Origin: Saururus chinensis | Lineage: Eukaryota > Streptophyta > Magnoliopsida > Piperales > Saururaceae | Length of the DNA stretch: 64,000 bases | Assembly: GCA_035235625.1 (NCBI GenBank) | Contig: CP141147.1 | Span: 9,909,001-9,973,000, forward strand | Direction: 5' to 3' | The notes under the pieces: generated by a model | Seen by the model: the letters and a program-made list of their open reading frames with translations, nothing else | What the model was told of the DNA's origin: nothing | Database searches by the model: none | Translations under genes and position numbers: made by a program | Part shown: positions 23,316-34,400 of the stretch, in pieces | Layout of the letters: every line of letters starts with the position of its first letter | Position numbering within the stretch: the stretch's first letter is position 1

Positions 23316-24480
23316 ATGGCTCGAGGTTAGCAAGCTACCGCTGTTCCTGAGGTTCCTCTGGAGTAAGAGGTTCTTGCCTCAGCGAACCCACTCTGTTCGA
23401 GATCATGGCTATGTTGAAGGCCATGAACGTGCATTTGGCAAATGTGGAGGCGAAGAGTGAGGTCTAGGCTGTATGCGCAGCGCCCATCCTACCTGGGCCA
23501 CCCCCCATTGTCCTAGAGAGGGGCGGACCATCACAGCCTCCCAAACCAACCTTCCCCAAGCCCCCAGCACTGGCAGATATCAATGCAAGGGTCTTCCCAG
23601 GTCCGATGCGATTTGGCATTGGCAATCAAGTGCTGGAGGGAAGACACCAGGCCTGGGACATGCGAGGCACACTAGGTGTTCGAGAAAATGTCCCTATGAT
23701 GCTGCCCCCTCCAAATCAGTTCCATGACGTAGAGGAGCAGTGGGACGAGTATCCCGGGCATCGTGGTGGACAACCGGGGGGAGGGCTGGGGGGGGCTGAA
23801 CCCAGTTTGGTTCGCCCACAGTTTCCCCGCTATAATGGTGATGACGACCCTGTGGAATGGCTGTATAAGGCGAAAAAGTTCTTCGCCTACCAAGGGACAC
23901 ATTCTAAGGCTGAACGTCTGTGCATCACTACCTTCCACCTCGATGGGGACACTTCAGGTTGGTTCCAGAGTTTTGAAAAGGAGGTGCGCTACCCCCACTT
24001 GGGCCGCCTTCTCCGATGAGCTCTACATTCAATTTGGGCCGAATGAATTTCAGGACTTCAATAAGATGCTTTCCACACTGCGCCAGACCACCACCATCCA
24101 TGCATACTATACAAAGTTTATGAAGGTGGCCAATCAGCTCCCTGACTGGCCGATGGCCGCCTTGGTGGTCACATTCAAGCAAGGTCTACGACCTAAAATC
24201 TCTGAGGAAATGCACCACTTCCCTTGTGCCAGCATGAGGGACATCGTGCACCATGCTCGCATCGAGGAAGAGAAGCTGACTAGGCATCACAGAGGCGGGC
24301 GGCTTGGACCTATGCCCCGGCTTGCCCTGAGCGCCAAGCCACTTGCGGCGACCACTAGCAGCCCGACAGCAGGCCGCACCGCCCATCCAGATTATCCGAT
24401 GCCTTACTCCAGCCCAGATGGAAGAGCGCTAGTCAAAAGGGCTATGCTTTTGTTGTGACGAGAAGTTTGTTCCTCAGCAC
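23316..24480 (+). pseudogene. gag: gag of G (broken)
   Basis: Capsid-nucleocapsid region. It opens at ATG 23316 (MARG) and meets TAG at 23328, TAA further on and TAG at 23465, where Gln codons are expected. The capsid core is clear: RPQFPRYNGDDDPVEWLYKA, then FFAYQGT and FHLDGDTSGWFQSFE (frame of 23606-24019). It continues after a +1 shift near 23990 as FSDELYIQFGPNEFQDFNKM and TFKQGLRPKI. The zinc knuckle CFCCDEKFVPQH (24445-24480) follows a TAG at 24430 and lacks the final Cys of CX2CX4HX4C. It would package element RNA if intact. At least two frameshifts and four stops make it dead. Confidence 0.88.
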
Positions 24481-25065
24481 TACTATTCTATTAAAGGCAG
24501 ACGCCTCGTGGAGGAGGTAGAAGAGGACAGTGAAGGAGGGGCCGGAGTCAATTCATTTTGCCCCGAGGACGTGCTGCCAGAAATTTCAGTCCATGCGTTT
24601 TCAGGGGCATTCACTCCATGCACAATGCGAGTCCATGGTTACCTTAAGTGGGAGCTGGTGGCTATCTTGATCGACAATGGGTCTACTCATAACTTTATTA
24701 GCGACAAGGTAGCCCACCGGCTGGGTTGTTTCGTCTCGAACTCTAAACCATTTGATGTGCTAATTGGCGACGACAAGCATCTTTGGAGTTCAGGGGTGTG
24801 TGCTCAGGTTACGCTTTCTGTCCAGGGCCACACGTTTGTTACTGACCTATTCTTGCTGCCTATAAAGGGGGCGGATGTGGTGTTGGGCGTAGAGTGGCTG
24901 CAGGAGCTTGGAGATGTGGTTTGGAACTTCAGGGATATGGTGATGGATTTCGAGCTCAACGCACAGTGGGTTCAGATCGAAGGCTCGTGGCTGGGTACCC
25001 TCCTCTCAGTTCAGCCCATGAGCTCCTTCTTCCGGTTCACTCCCCAAGGTCTTCTCTTGCAGTAG
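24481..25065 (+). pseudogene. Protease (retropepsin) domain of G
   Basis: The longest intact frame of G (24508-25065). The active-site motif ILIDNGSTHNFISDKVA is at residues 53-69 of that frame, with the D-[S/N]-G-[S/T] style of plant Ty3 proteases. The second conserved block is VVLGVEWLQELGDVVWNF. In the intact element this aspartic protease would cut the Gag-Pol polyprotein. The same frame continues into reverse transcriptase after TAG at 25063, in a position where many relatives have a sense codon. Confidence 0.85.
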
Positions 25066-25486
25066 GGTTCCACTATCAGGGTGTCTCAGGACGAGATACC
25101 TTTAGATCTCCAAGAGTTGTTGGTGGACCATCAAGATTTGTTCGCAGAGCTGCAGGGTCTTCCTCCGGTCTGGCCTCATGACCACCAGATTCCTATCATC
25201 CCAAGGGCGGCCCCAGCAAATGTATGCCCTTACCATTATCCTCACATACAGAAATCTGAGATTGAAAGGCTTGTGGCGGACATGCTCTAGTCAGGGATCA
25301 TTCGTCCTAGTACGAGCTCATACTCGTCCCCGGTACTGCTGGTTTGCAAGAAGGACGGGTCGTGGCGGTTCTGTGTTGATTATCGTGCTTTGAATGCAAT
25401 CACTGTCAAAGACAAATACCCCATACCACTGATTAAGGAGCTATTGGATGAGCTTACAGATGCCACGGTCTTTACTAAGCTCGACC
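25066..25486 (+). pseudogene. pol: Reverse transcriptase, N-terminal part (G)
   Basis: Same frame as the protease. It reads LFAELQGLPPVWPHDHQIPI, then (after TAG 25288, MLQ expected) [56 protein letters not shown] and TVFTKLD. The last Asp is the first catalytic Asp (motif A). The sequence is cut right after it by element S. Confidence 0.9.
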
Positions 25487-25489
25487 AAC

Positions 25490-26926
25490 TGATCATTTAT
25501 AATTAAACCCTTTGCAAGTGTACAAGATAACTGTACTAGGATGAGTATTTAAGGGTTATCAAACCTTAGGGACAGATGAATTATTACTAAATCTAAAGAG
25601 GAATTTGTTGATTAAAAACTAGCAAGAACTTAAACTTAAATTAAGCAAAAGAAAGAAATCAACTAATTTAAAAGTAAGAGATTAATATGATAGAATTTTA
25701 CTTAGGAAATCGAATCCACTATAGAACCATAACAATTCCTTAACTTTTAATCTAAATGTAGTGTGAATATGAACAAGTATTCTCAGCTACAAGCTAGAAT
25801 TACTTCAGAAAGATCAATAATTAAATTCATGGCATCAACTATCTTGGACAATAGCACAAATCATTTACACTAAACTAGCTATAGGCATGACTCGTCTAAT
25901 CTTAGTATAACTCATCCAATTCATTAATTACCTAAACATTAAAACTATTGCATGACCATCTCTTCTAATTCACAGAAATTAGAATTAATGTTAATATCAA
26001 AAGTATATCAATCTCTTATCTACAAGACAATAAATCAACATAGAATTGAATAAACATTAAAAGCTCTTCCATTAAAAAGGAAATCTTTATCATACAATTG
26101 TCATAATTCACAACTAAGATCTAAATTAAAAAGAAAAAAAATTGAAACTTATCTATAGCTTCATCAACTCCTAAGTAAAAGAAAAGTCTAGCATTCTGTT
26201 GTATATGAAAGCACTTGAATCTCCATTGAAAGCTTTGAATTCTCTTCCATCTTCTTCTTCCTTTTTCTCTCTAGAAAATCTCCTAGAATTCTTCAATTTT
26301 GAGCAAAATATGTCTTTATATAGGCATAAGAACCGTAGGAAGAAGTTCTATATGAAAATGATTCAAAATTGGCTTAAACAAGGAAACTGCGCGTTATCCC
26401 TTTAGAATGCCCTACAAGCCCGTTCGAACACCTATACTGTATATGTCTCCACAATTACATTTTCTCGTTGGATCCTTAAAAATGGCCCATTCGGATGGCT
26501 ACGCTATTTCTGCAATCTGTACAATTTTTCTGGGCAATCCAATTTCTGTTCATTAAGCTCTTTCTTTCATGTCCATATTAATTTCCAACTTGTTTATAAC
26601 TCCAAAAAGTTGTCCAAATCACTTTAAAGCATGTCAAGAGTGTTTTGAATTATTCCAAACATCGTCCAAGTACTTCAATAAGTGCATTTTACCTACAAAG
26701 CATAAAAACATCACATTTTAGACATGTAGAATATAACTAAAATTCCAACTTGATTCAAATACATTTTAAAACTACTAATAACTCTCAAAATTAATTAATA
26801 ATCAAACTAAAATACTAATATCTATCTTAATCTAAATAAACCATAACTAACTCTAAATTAACCTAATCTATACTAGCAAGTAAGGTAAAAAGCCATATAA
26901 AATAGATATATATTTCATACTTATCA
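25490..26926 (-). mobile_element. S, solo LTR inserted in reverse transcriptase of G
   Basis: About 1.44 kb. On the minus strand it reads TGATAAGTATGAAATATAT to TTATAAATGATCA, so TG..CA ends. A TATA box (CTATATAAAG) on minus at 26314-26323 sits mid-element, as expected of an LTR promoter. It has no coding domain and no direct terminal repeats. The flanks CCAAC and CCTAT are not a convincing duplication, and about 27-30 bp of reverse-transcriptase sequence is missing at the joint, so insertion or later recombination involved a small deletion. The LTR resembles Athila/Tat-type LTRs in style; the family is inference. The 68-codon frame at 26199-26405 is not a gene. Confidence 0.7.
26314..26323 (-). 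promoter_or_regulatory. TATA box of LTR S
   Basis: CTATATAAAG on the minus strand, followed by a leader containing AATTGAAGAATTCTAGGAGA and a CT/GA-rich stretch. It is oriented opposite to G, so any transcription from it would run antisense to the gag-protease region. Confidence 0.55.
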
Positions 26927-27479
26927 CCTATGTTCAGGATATCAACAGATTTGGGTGCATTCCAGACTCATGACGGCCATTTCGAGTTCCTAGTGATGTC
27001 ATTTGGGCTGACCAACGCCCCCTCCACCTTCCATTGCCTCATGAATGATATTTTTCGGCAGTTCCTGTGTCGCTATATATTGGTCTTCTTTGATGATATC
27101 TTGATGTACAACAGATCTTGGGCAAAGCACTTGACGCATCTCAGGTCGGTCTTCTCTATCTTGTGAGCTAATTCCTTATTCCTGAAGCGCTCGAAGTGTT
27201 CCTTTGGCAGGCCGCAGGTTGATTATTTGGGCCATATTATCTCGAGGGACGGTGCTACTACTGACCCAGCCAAGGTGGCCACCATGCTCTCTTGGCCACC
27301 AACCACATGCGTCCGGGCACTCAGGGGTTTTATGGGCCTTACAGGTTATTATCGTCGGTTCATCAATTGGTATGGCAAGTTGGCTCCCCTTACGCTGCTT
27401 AAGAAGGGGGATTTTGTTTGGACTGAAGAGGCCCAAATGGCATTTGAGGGGCTTTAAGCAGGCTATGGCCTCCGCCCTG
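26927..27479 (+). pseudogene. pol: Reverse transcriptase, C-terminal part (G)
   Basis: Resumes after S with VQDIN, a short frame slip, then FQTHDGHFEFLVMSFGLTNA, PSTFHCLMNDIFRQF and YILVFFDDILMY (the two catalytic Asp of motif C). TGA at 27164 (Arg expected, ILRANSLF) is followed by [20 protein letters not shown] and [14 protein letters not shown] frameshift near 27450 precedes KQAMASALVLLLPDF. The palm and thumb order is normal. Confidence 0.9.
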
Positions 27480-27915
27480 GTTCTGCTATTACCTGACTTC
27501 AGTCGATTGTTAGTGGTGGAGGTGGACGCTTCCGCGGCGAGCTTGGGGGCAGTCCTTTTGCAGGATGAGCACCCTATTGCTTATTAGTAAAGCCTTGGCT
27601 GGCCACTCCCTATCCCTGTCAGTGTATGAGAAGGAGATGTTGGTGATCATCCTCGCAGTTGACGAGTGGCGTCCTTACCTACTTGGTCAACGGTTCCTGA
27701 TTCGTACCGATCACTAGCCACTGAAATACTTCTTGGAACAACGAGTGTCTACTCCCTCTCAGCAGCTGTGGGTAAGCAAGTTACTGGGATATGACTATGA
27801 GGTCGTGTACAAGAAAGGGTCCAAGAACATTGTGACCGACGCTCTCTCTCATAGTCCGACACCGGGCTCTTGCTTAGCTTGCTCCACTCTATCTTGCCCC
27901 TTTATTGAGGAGTTA
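27480..27915 (+). pseudogene. pol: RNase H domain (G)
   Basis: VVEVDASAASLGAVLLQDEH carries the first catalytic Asp, YEKEMLVIILAVDEWRPYLL the Glu, RTDH the second Asp and NIVTDALS the last Asp, so the D-E-D-D set is visible. Breaks: tandem stops at the expected AYFSKAL (27586-27591) and TAG at 27715 where relatives read DHQPLKYFLEQ. Confidence 0.88.
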
Positions 27916-29099
27916 TGACAGGCCTATGGTGTGGATTCTTGGATGCAGACTATGATTGCCGGCCTCCAGACTGATTCTGCTGCCCGGCCCTTCTTTGTGT
28001 GGTGGGATGACCCACTCTTCTAGAAGGACCGCTTGTGGGTTCCCAAGGTTGCTGACCTCAATTGCCACATAATTTCGTACTTTCATGACACTCCTATGGC
28101 AGGTCATGAGGGCGCCTTCCGTACCTACAAATGGGTCAGCCAGAGTTTCCTGTGGTAGGGCATATGTCGGGCTGTCCATGACTATGTGGCCGCTTGTGAT
28201 GTTTGTCAATAGGCTAAATCAACCACGACCTCGCCAACCGGATTGTTGCAGCCTTGGCTATTCTAGATAAGGTTTGGGAGGACGTTTCGATGGACTTTGT
28301 GGAGGCTTTTCCCGTGGTACAAGGTAAGTCCATTATTATGGTTGTGGTGGACTGGCTGTCCAAGTATGCTCATTTCTGCGCACTAGGCCATCCCTTCACC
28401 GCCAATACGGTAGCTGAGCTCTATGTTCACGAGGTAGCCCGACTTCAAGGTATGCCCCACACGATTGATTTTTACCATGATCAGATCTTCCCTATGTAGT
28501 TTTGGCAGGAGTTTTTTACTTTACAGGGGTTGTCTCTCCATATGAGCACTACTTATCACCCCCAGACGGATGGGCAGATTGAGGTGGTTAACTTTTGCCT
28601 GGAGCAGTATCTTCGATTCTTTACTATGACACAGCCCCGCCGATGGGTTCAACTTCTTCCATGGGCCGAGTGGTCTTATAATACTGCCTATCATACGCGC
28701 ACTGGGTTCTCTCCATTTGAGGTGCTCTATGTTCATCCGCCACCGATGGTATTATCCTATGTCCCTCACCATTCCTCTATGGCAGAGGTGAATTATATGT
28801 TGCAGATGTGCGATGAGGTCTTATGCCAACGAAAGGAAAATTTGTCATCTACCCTGAACCAGATGAAGTAGATTTATGATCATCGCCATACTGATCGCAA
28901 GTATGCAATGGGTGATTTGGTTTATGTGTCGGTTCTCCCTCATCGGCAGACTTCTTTGTTTCAGCCTGAGAAATCCGAGCTTCCTTCCCGTTTCCATGGA
29001 ACATACGCTATTGAGGAGCGTGTTGGTCCTGTGGCCTACCGACTGGCCTTGCCCCCTAACTCCTTTGTTCATCCTGTCTTTCATGTGTCCCATCTATGA
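27916..29099 (+). pseudogene. pol: Integrase (G)
   Basis: Starts after TGA 27916 (Arg expected). The HHCC zinc domain is visible: YFHDTPMAGHEG and DYVAACDVCQ. The core has MDFVEAFP (first Asp), FYHDQIF (second Asp) and TTYHPQTDGQIEVVNFCLEQ (Glu), the DDE triad of Ty3 integrases. The GPY/F-type module is LPSRFHGTYAIEERVGPVAY. Stops occur at 28021, 28156, 28210, 28497, 28869 and 29097, several at expected Gln, Trp or Arg codons. It would insert the cDNA if intact. Confidence 0.9.
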
Positions 29100-29330
29100 C
29101 GGTTTGTGGGTGACAAGTCATTGGTTGTGGGTGCTCCTCCTCCTCCCCTGATGGGCTCAATTCCACCGTCTGACCCTGTCCCTGCTTCGGTGCTTGAGAA
29201 GCGCTGGGTCTGTCATTCTAGTCGCATTATTACTGAGGTCTTGATTTCTTGGCAAGGCCAACCGTTGGAGGACTCTACGTGGATGCCTGAGGATGAGTTT
29301 ATGACTCGCTTTCCAGCTTGGTCACCTTAA
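29100..29330 (+). pseudogene. Chromodomain-like C-terminal tail (G)
   Basis: An open frame to TAA 29330 reading VLEKRWVCHSSRIITEVLIS and then WQGQPLEDSTWMPEDEF. The pattern W-x-G-x-P-x(3)-TW-E/M with an upstream VL-R/V is the chromodomain-type tail found after plant Ty3 integrases. It defines chromoviruses and in known members guides integration to heterochromatin. That fits, but does not prove, its location inside satellite-rich DNA. Confidence 0.75.
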
Positions 29331-29343
29331 GGACAAGGCAAAT

Positions 29344-29361
29344 AGAGGAAGGATGGTGGAG
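29344..29361 (+). promoter_or_regulatory. Polypurine tract of G
   Basis: AGAGGAAGGATGGTGGAG immediately upstream of the 3' LTR, the plus-strand primer site. It ends exactly where the LTR pair begins. Confidence 0.82.
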
Positions 29362-29744
29362 TTTTGTGTACGATGATCAGTCTCTTAGAGGACTTCCCCA
29401 GACACTACTTTATTGCTTTTACTTAGTTGCATTGAACTATTTATTATTTTAATAGTTTAATATTTGCTTTGGTTTGGTATTTCGATGTAAAACTGTATTG
29501 GTTCAATTAGTGGCCCGGGCTAGATGATCCAGTAATTGGCACGTTCACCTAGGGAACTGGACCAACCTGGTTTGGGTTCGGCATGACTCTCTAGGAGACT
29601 GGTAATCTCCTATATGGGGTGATCCTCTTTTGTTTATTAGTATGCTATTGAATTTACACAGACTTCTCCCCTTTCCTCCTTGCTTCTCCTCTTTCTCTAT
29701 GTGAATACTCCTTGATACTGATTGCGCCTTCACCCAGCACATCA
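29362..29744 (+). repeat. 3' LTR of element G
   Basis: 383 bp, TTTTGTGTACGATGATCAG to ACCCAGCACATCA, followed by TCAGC (29745-29749). It is the same length as the 5' LTR with no large indel. Confidence 0.88.
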
Positions 29745-30119
29745 TCAGCATATGTTGTTCCTGAACTTCAGCCTAAGATGCCTTTGAAGTTTAGCATATG
29801 TTGTCCCCGAATTTCAGCCTTGATTGTGATATACATTAGGGTGAATGTTGGTAGTTGTTTCAGCCTAAACTTGTCATGTTAGGTGGCTGACTTGAGTTGT
29901 GCATCTCAGCCCCAAATCCTTTTCATTATAATGTTGAATTGGTCAGTTCATCTCACCATGAGTTTGAGTCCTTGTCATGTTGATTAGTTTACATGATTGA
30001 GCCCTAAGTCTGCCTATTATCTTGTCAATCATGAGATTCAATTGCATATATGATAGGGTGTGCTTAGTATTAAATTTTTGGATGCATTAAGTCATACATC
30101 CATTCAGCATTGTGTTAGT

Positions 30120-30545
30120 TCACAGCAATAGCCATGATAGTAATCTTTCAGACCCTTGTGGTCTTCGCTCCTTTGGGGCGATGGATCCCTACAAATGCGC
30201 AAAACAGGTTTTTGAGCATCATGGAAGGCTCATCTACCTCTGGCTAGTGTGTCCATGAGCATAGTTGGTACCTACATCTCTAGGCCCATGGCTGATCCAA
30301 GTGGGTCTCTAGAGATGTTAAGATTTCTGATAATAGCCATGGCGGTAATCTTTCAGACCCTTGTGGTCTTCACTCCTTTGGGACGATGCATCCCTACAAA
30401 TGCGCAAACCAGGTTTTTGAACATCATAGAAGGCTCATCTACCTCCAGCCAATGTGTTCATGAGCACAGCTGGTAGCTACATCTCTAAGCCCATGGCTGA
30501 TCCAAGTGGATCTCTAGAGATGCTAGGATTTTTGTTAGCATACAA
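30120..30545 (+). repeat. 204-bp duplication in X3
   Basis: Complement of the X1 duplication: AATAGCCATG(a/g)(t/c)(a/g)GTAATC, GAAGGCTCATCTACCTC and GGATCTCTAGAGATG appear twice, about 205 bp apart. Confidence 0.82.
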
Positions 30546-31433
30546 TTACTCCTTTGAGTAGGAGTCAATATTTTCATGTAATAGTTAGTGCGTTATTTCC
30601 TGAATGGTGTCCATTGTTTTGTGGATTGTGATGGTCTTCATTGGTTAAAGATTAGCCATGTTTCTGAGCTAAGTTATATTCAGTGCTCTGTATATTACCC
30701 TTATGTGGTACTGTTTGTAGGATGTGAGCATTAATTATTGAACAAGGGTTGTGAGATAATTAATAACATTGTTTGATATTGCTTGTTAATTAGACAAGTG
30801 GAACGATTAAAGGACTTGCATAAAATGTAAGTTCCTTTAAAATACTTAAGCATTTCATGTGTGATGCTATGCTTCTTAGTATAGTGTAGTTATAGGCAAA
30901 ACTACATCTGGATCAAATCTTTTTGGAAACATTAGAGATGTTGTCTGATGAGTACATAGGCAACTAATATCGGGGGATGTTGTCCCGATCCAAAAAATAT
31001 TAATAAAATCTTTTGTCCTTGTGGAAGCTCTTCTCTTGAAGGCAGAGAGAATTCATTGTTGTTGTTGTGGTTGTTTGGTTTGATTTGTTACAGATTCTCA
31101 AGGCGATGACAAGTGAGACCAAGACAGGCAAGCACAAGAAGAAGTTTTTGCATTTCTGCAACTTCAGTACATAAGTGTTTCTTTGGCGTGAGAGTCAACT
31201 TGTTATTTATTTTCAGACGGACGACGAACTTGTACTTAGATGGATGACTTGTTCTTTATAAATTTTTAGACATGTAGTAATATCATATGATTTGATATTC
31301 GTATTTGTGAACCCCAGTTATCATTACTTGGATATTTAATTGAAAGGTTTGTTTTGTATTTAAGAAAGAAAAAAAATTGTGACTTACCATTCATGCTAAT
31401 TTAAAAAGGGTTTTAAAAATCCGGGTCGTGACA

Positions 31434-34400
31434 CAAATGTATATTTAATTGTTTAAAATGAATACGTACTCATTTGTTAAGTTCAAAAGACTGAATCAAA
31501 TGTACTAAATGATTTAAAACAAAGCACTAAAGCTTGTCATGAATGTACATTTAATTATTTTAAATTAGTACATACTCATTTTCAAAGTTCAAAAGAATTA
31601 AGTAAACGTACTAAACAACAAACCAATCGGTTCCCTTTTTGTGAAGTTGTTTCCTTTTGATCAATTAAAACCAAAGTAAGTTAAGAATATGCAAAAATCA
31701 TTACATGGTTTAAGGTTTAAACAGACCTCCCATTCATTTGTTACGTTCGTAATAACAAATCAAATTGAAAAATCAATACCACAATTTGACTATTCTTCCT
31801 TAACTTATATGATTTCATTCACTTTACTAGATTTAAAACAAAGCACCATAGCTCATCACAATTGTAAAATAAATTGTTTTACATAAATAAGTAGACATTT
31901 GCTATCCTCAAAATAATGAATCAAACGTATTAAACGATGAACCAATCATAGCCCTGTTAGTCAAATTATATCCTTTTAATCGATTATAAGTAAAGTAAGT
32001 TAGAAATGTGCAAGAATTTTATATCGCTTAAAGTTTAAAAAGACAAACCATTCATTTGTTAGATTCGTATTAACAAATCGAATCGACAATGTGATTTAAC
32101 AATTTAACCGTTCTTCCTTAACTTATATAATTTCATTTACTTAACTAGATTTAGAACAATGTACCAAAGCTCATCACAAATATTTATTTAATTATTTTAA
32201 ATGAATACATATTCATTTGCTAAATAAAGAATGAATCAAATGTACTAAATGACGAACAAATCGGACCCCTTTTGGCCAAGTTATATCCTTTTGATCAATT
32301 AAAACTATTGTAACTTAAGAATGTGCACAAGTCATTATACCGTTAAAAATTTAAAGAGACTTCCCATTCATTTTTTATGTTCGTAATAACAAATCAAATT
32401 AACAAAGTGATTCCACAATTTTACATTTCTTTCGTTTCTTATATGATTTTATTCACATCACTAGATTTAGAACAAAGCACTGAAGCTTGTCATGAATGTA
32501 TATTTAATTATTTTAAATAAATAGAAACTCATTTTCTAAGTTTAAAAGAATTAATTAAACATACTAAACAACAAACTAATCGGATCCCTTTTGGTCATGT
32601 GCTATCCTTTTGATTAATGTGCATAAACCATTATATCACATAAAGTTTAAAGAGGCCACCCATTCATTTGTTACGTTCATAGTAATGAATCAAATTAAGA
32701 AAGCAATTCCACAATTTGACCATTCCTCCTTAACATATATGATTTCATTGGCTTAACTACATTTAAAATAAAGTACAAAAGCTCATCATGAATGTATATT
32801 TAATTTTTTTAAATGAATACCTACTCATTTGCTATGTTCAAAATAATAAATCAAATGTATTAAACGACGAACAAACCAAATCCTTTTTGGTCAAGTTATA
32901 TCCTTTTGATCGATGAAAACCGAAGTAAGTTATGAATGTGTACAAATTGTTATATTGTTTAAAGTTTAAAGATACCTCTTATTTATTTGTTACGTTGGTA
33001 ATAACCAATCAAATTAACAAAGCGATTCCCCAATAAATACGTACTCATTTTCTATGGTTAAAAGAATTAATTAAACATACTAAATAATGAACCAATATGA
33101 CCCTTTATGGTCTAGTTATTTCCTTTTTATCGATTAAAACCAAAGTAAGTTAAGAATATGCACAAATCGTTATATCGTTTAAAGTTTAAAGGCCTCTCAT
33201 TCATTTGCTACGTTCGTAATAACGAATCTAATTAACAAAGTCATTCCACAAATTGATGTTATTCCTTAACGTATATAATTTCTTTTACTAAACTAGATCT
33301 AGAAAAAAAACACCATTGGTTGCCACGAATGTCTATTTAATTCTTTTAGATTAATACGTACTCATTTGCTAAGTTCAAAAGAATGAATCAAAACCTACAA
33401 AAGGACGAACCAATCAGAACCCTTTTGGTTAAGTTCAATCTTTTTGATATATTAAAACCGATGTAAGTTAAGAATGTGCATAATTCATTATATCGTTTCG
33501 AGTTTAGAGAGACCTCCCATTAATTTGTTTAATTCATAATAACAAATCAAATTGAGAAAGAGATTGCACAATTTTACGGTTCGTCCTATATTATTTCACT
33601 TGTTTAAATAAATTTAAATCAAACCACTGAAGCTCGTCACGACTATATATTAAATTAATTTAAATAAATACGTACTCATTTTCTAAGTTCAAAATAAAGA
33701 ATTAAACGTACAAAACAATAAACCAATCGGACCCCTTTTGGCCAAGTTATATCCTTTTGATTGATTAAAACTGAATTAAGTTTAGAATGTGCACAAATCA
33801 TTATATCGTTTAAAATTTAAAGAGACCTTTCATTCATTTGTTATATTCATAGTAACGAATCAAATTAACAAAGCAATACCACAATTTGACCGTTCTTTCT
33901 TATCTTATACAATTTCATTCGCTTTACTAGATTTACAACAATGCACAATAGCTCGTCACAAATGTAAACTTAATTATTTTAAATGAATACGTACTCATTT
34001 GCTATGTTTTAAAGAATTAATCAAATGTATTAAATGACAAAGTTAGGAATGAACACAAATCATTATAACGTTTAATATTTAAAGAGACCTCCCATTTATT
34101 TGTTACATTTGTAATAATGAATCAAATTTATAAAGTTATTTGACAATTAAAACGTTCTTCCTTAACTTATCTGATTTCATTTGCTTTACTAGATTTAGAA
34201 CAAAGCACCATAGCTCGTCATGAATGTATATTTAATTGTTTTGAATGAATACCTACTCATTTCCTAAGTTTAAAATAATGAATCAGATGTACTAAATGAC
34301 AAACTAAACTGATCCCTTTTGGTCAAGTTATATCCTTTTGATCGATTAAAACTGAAGTAAGTTACAAATGTGCAAATTTTGTTATATAGTTTAAAGTTTA

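Larger units (their letters stand above)
22903..29744 (+). mobile_element. G, Ty3/gypsy chromovirus (degenerate)
   Basis: A 6.84-kb element inserted in X3 with perfect target duplication TCAGC (22898-22902 and 29745-29749); removing it restores GAAGTTCAGCATATGTTG, a phrase also present in the uninterrupted X2. It has two 383-bp LTRs, a tRNA-iMet-like primer site, gag, protease, reverse transcriptase, RNase H, integrase, then a chromodomain-like tail and a purine tract. This order (integrase last) is Ty3/gypsy; small size and short LTRs resemble the Reina or Galadriel clades. Numerous stops and frameshifts make it inactive. A second LTR element, S, splits its reverse transcriptase. By eye the LTRs differ at about 45-50 of 383 positions (roughly 12%), implying an insertion some millions of years old. 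Confidence 0.9.
21330..31433 (+). mobile_element. X3, large solo LTR split by a chromovirus
   Basis: Begins TGTAACATCCTCGAATTC and ends GGGTCGTGACA, the reverse of X1 and X2, so it sits in plus orientation. Without the 6.85-kb chromovirus and its duplicated target it is about 3.26 kb, matching X2. It carries the family marks: AGGAGTTGGAAGTCC repeats (21530-21625), a TATA-like box, 46-bp units (22390-22760) and the 204-bp duplication (30120-30545). The flanks AAAGA (left) and CAAAT (right) do not match and lie at different monomer positions, so the copy is not bounded by a single insertion event. Confidence 0.75.

Noticed and set aside
26199..26405. 68-codon plus frame in S
   Set aside because: It runs antisense across the S promoter and leader region and has no domain.
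22906..29744. Canonical TG start for the G LTR with target duplication GCTAT
   Set aside because: GCTAT does not match the right flank (TCAGC), whereas starting at TATTG gives a perfect duplication and restores the host phrase.
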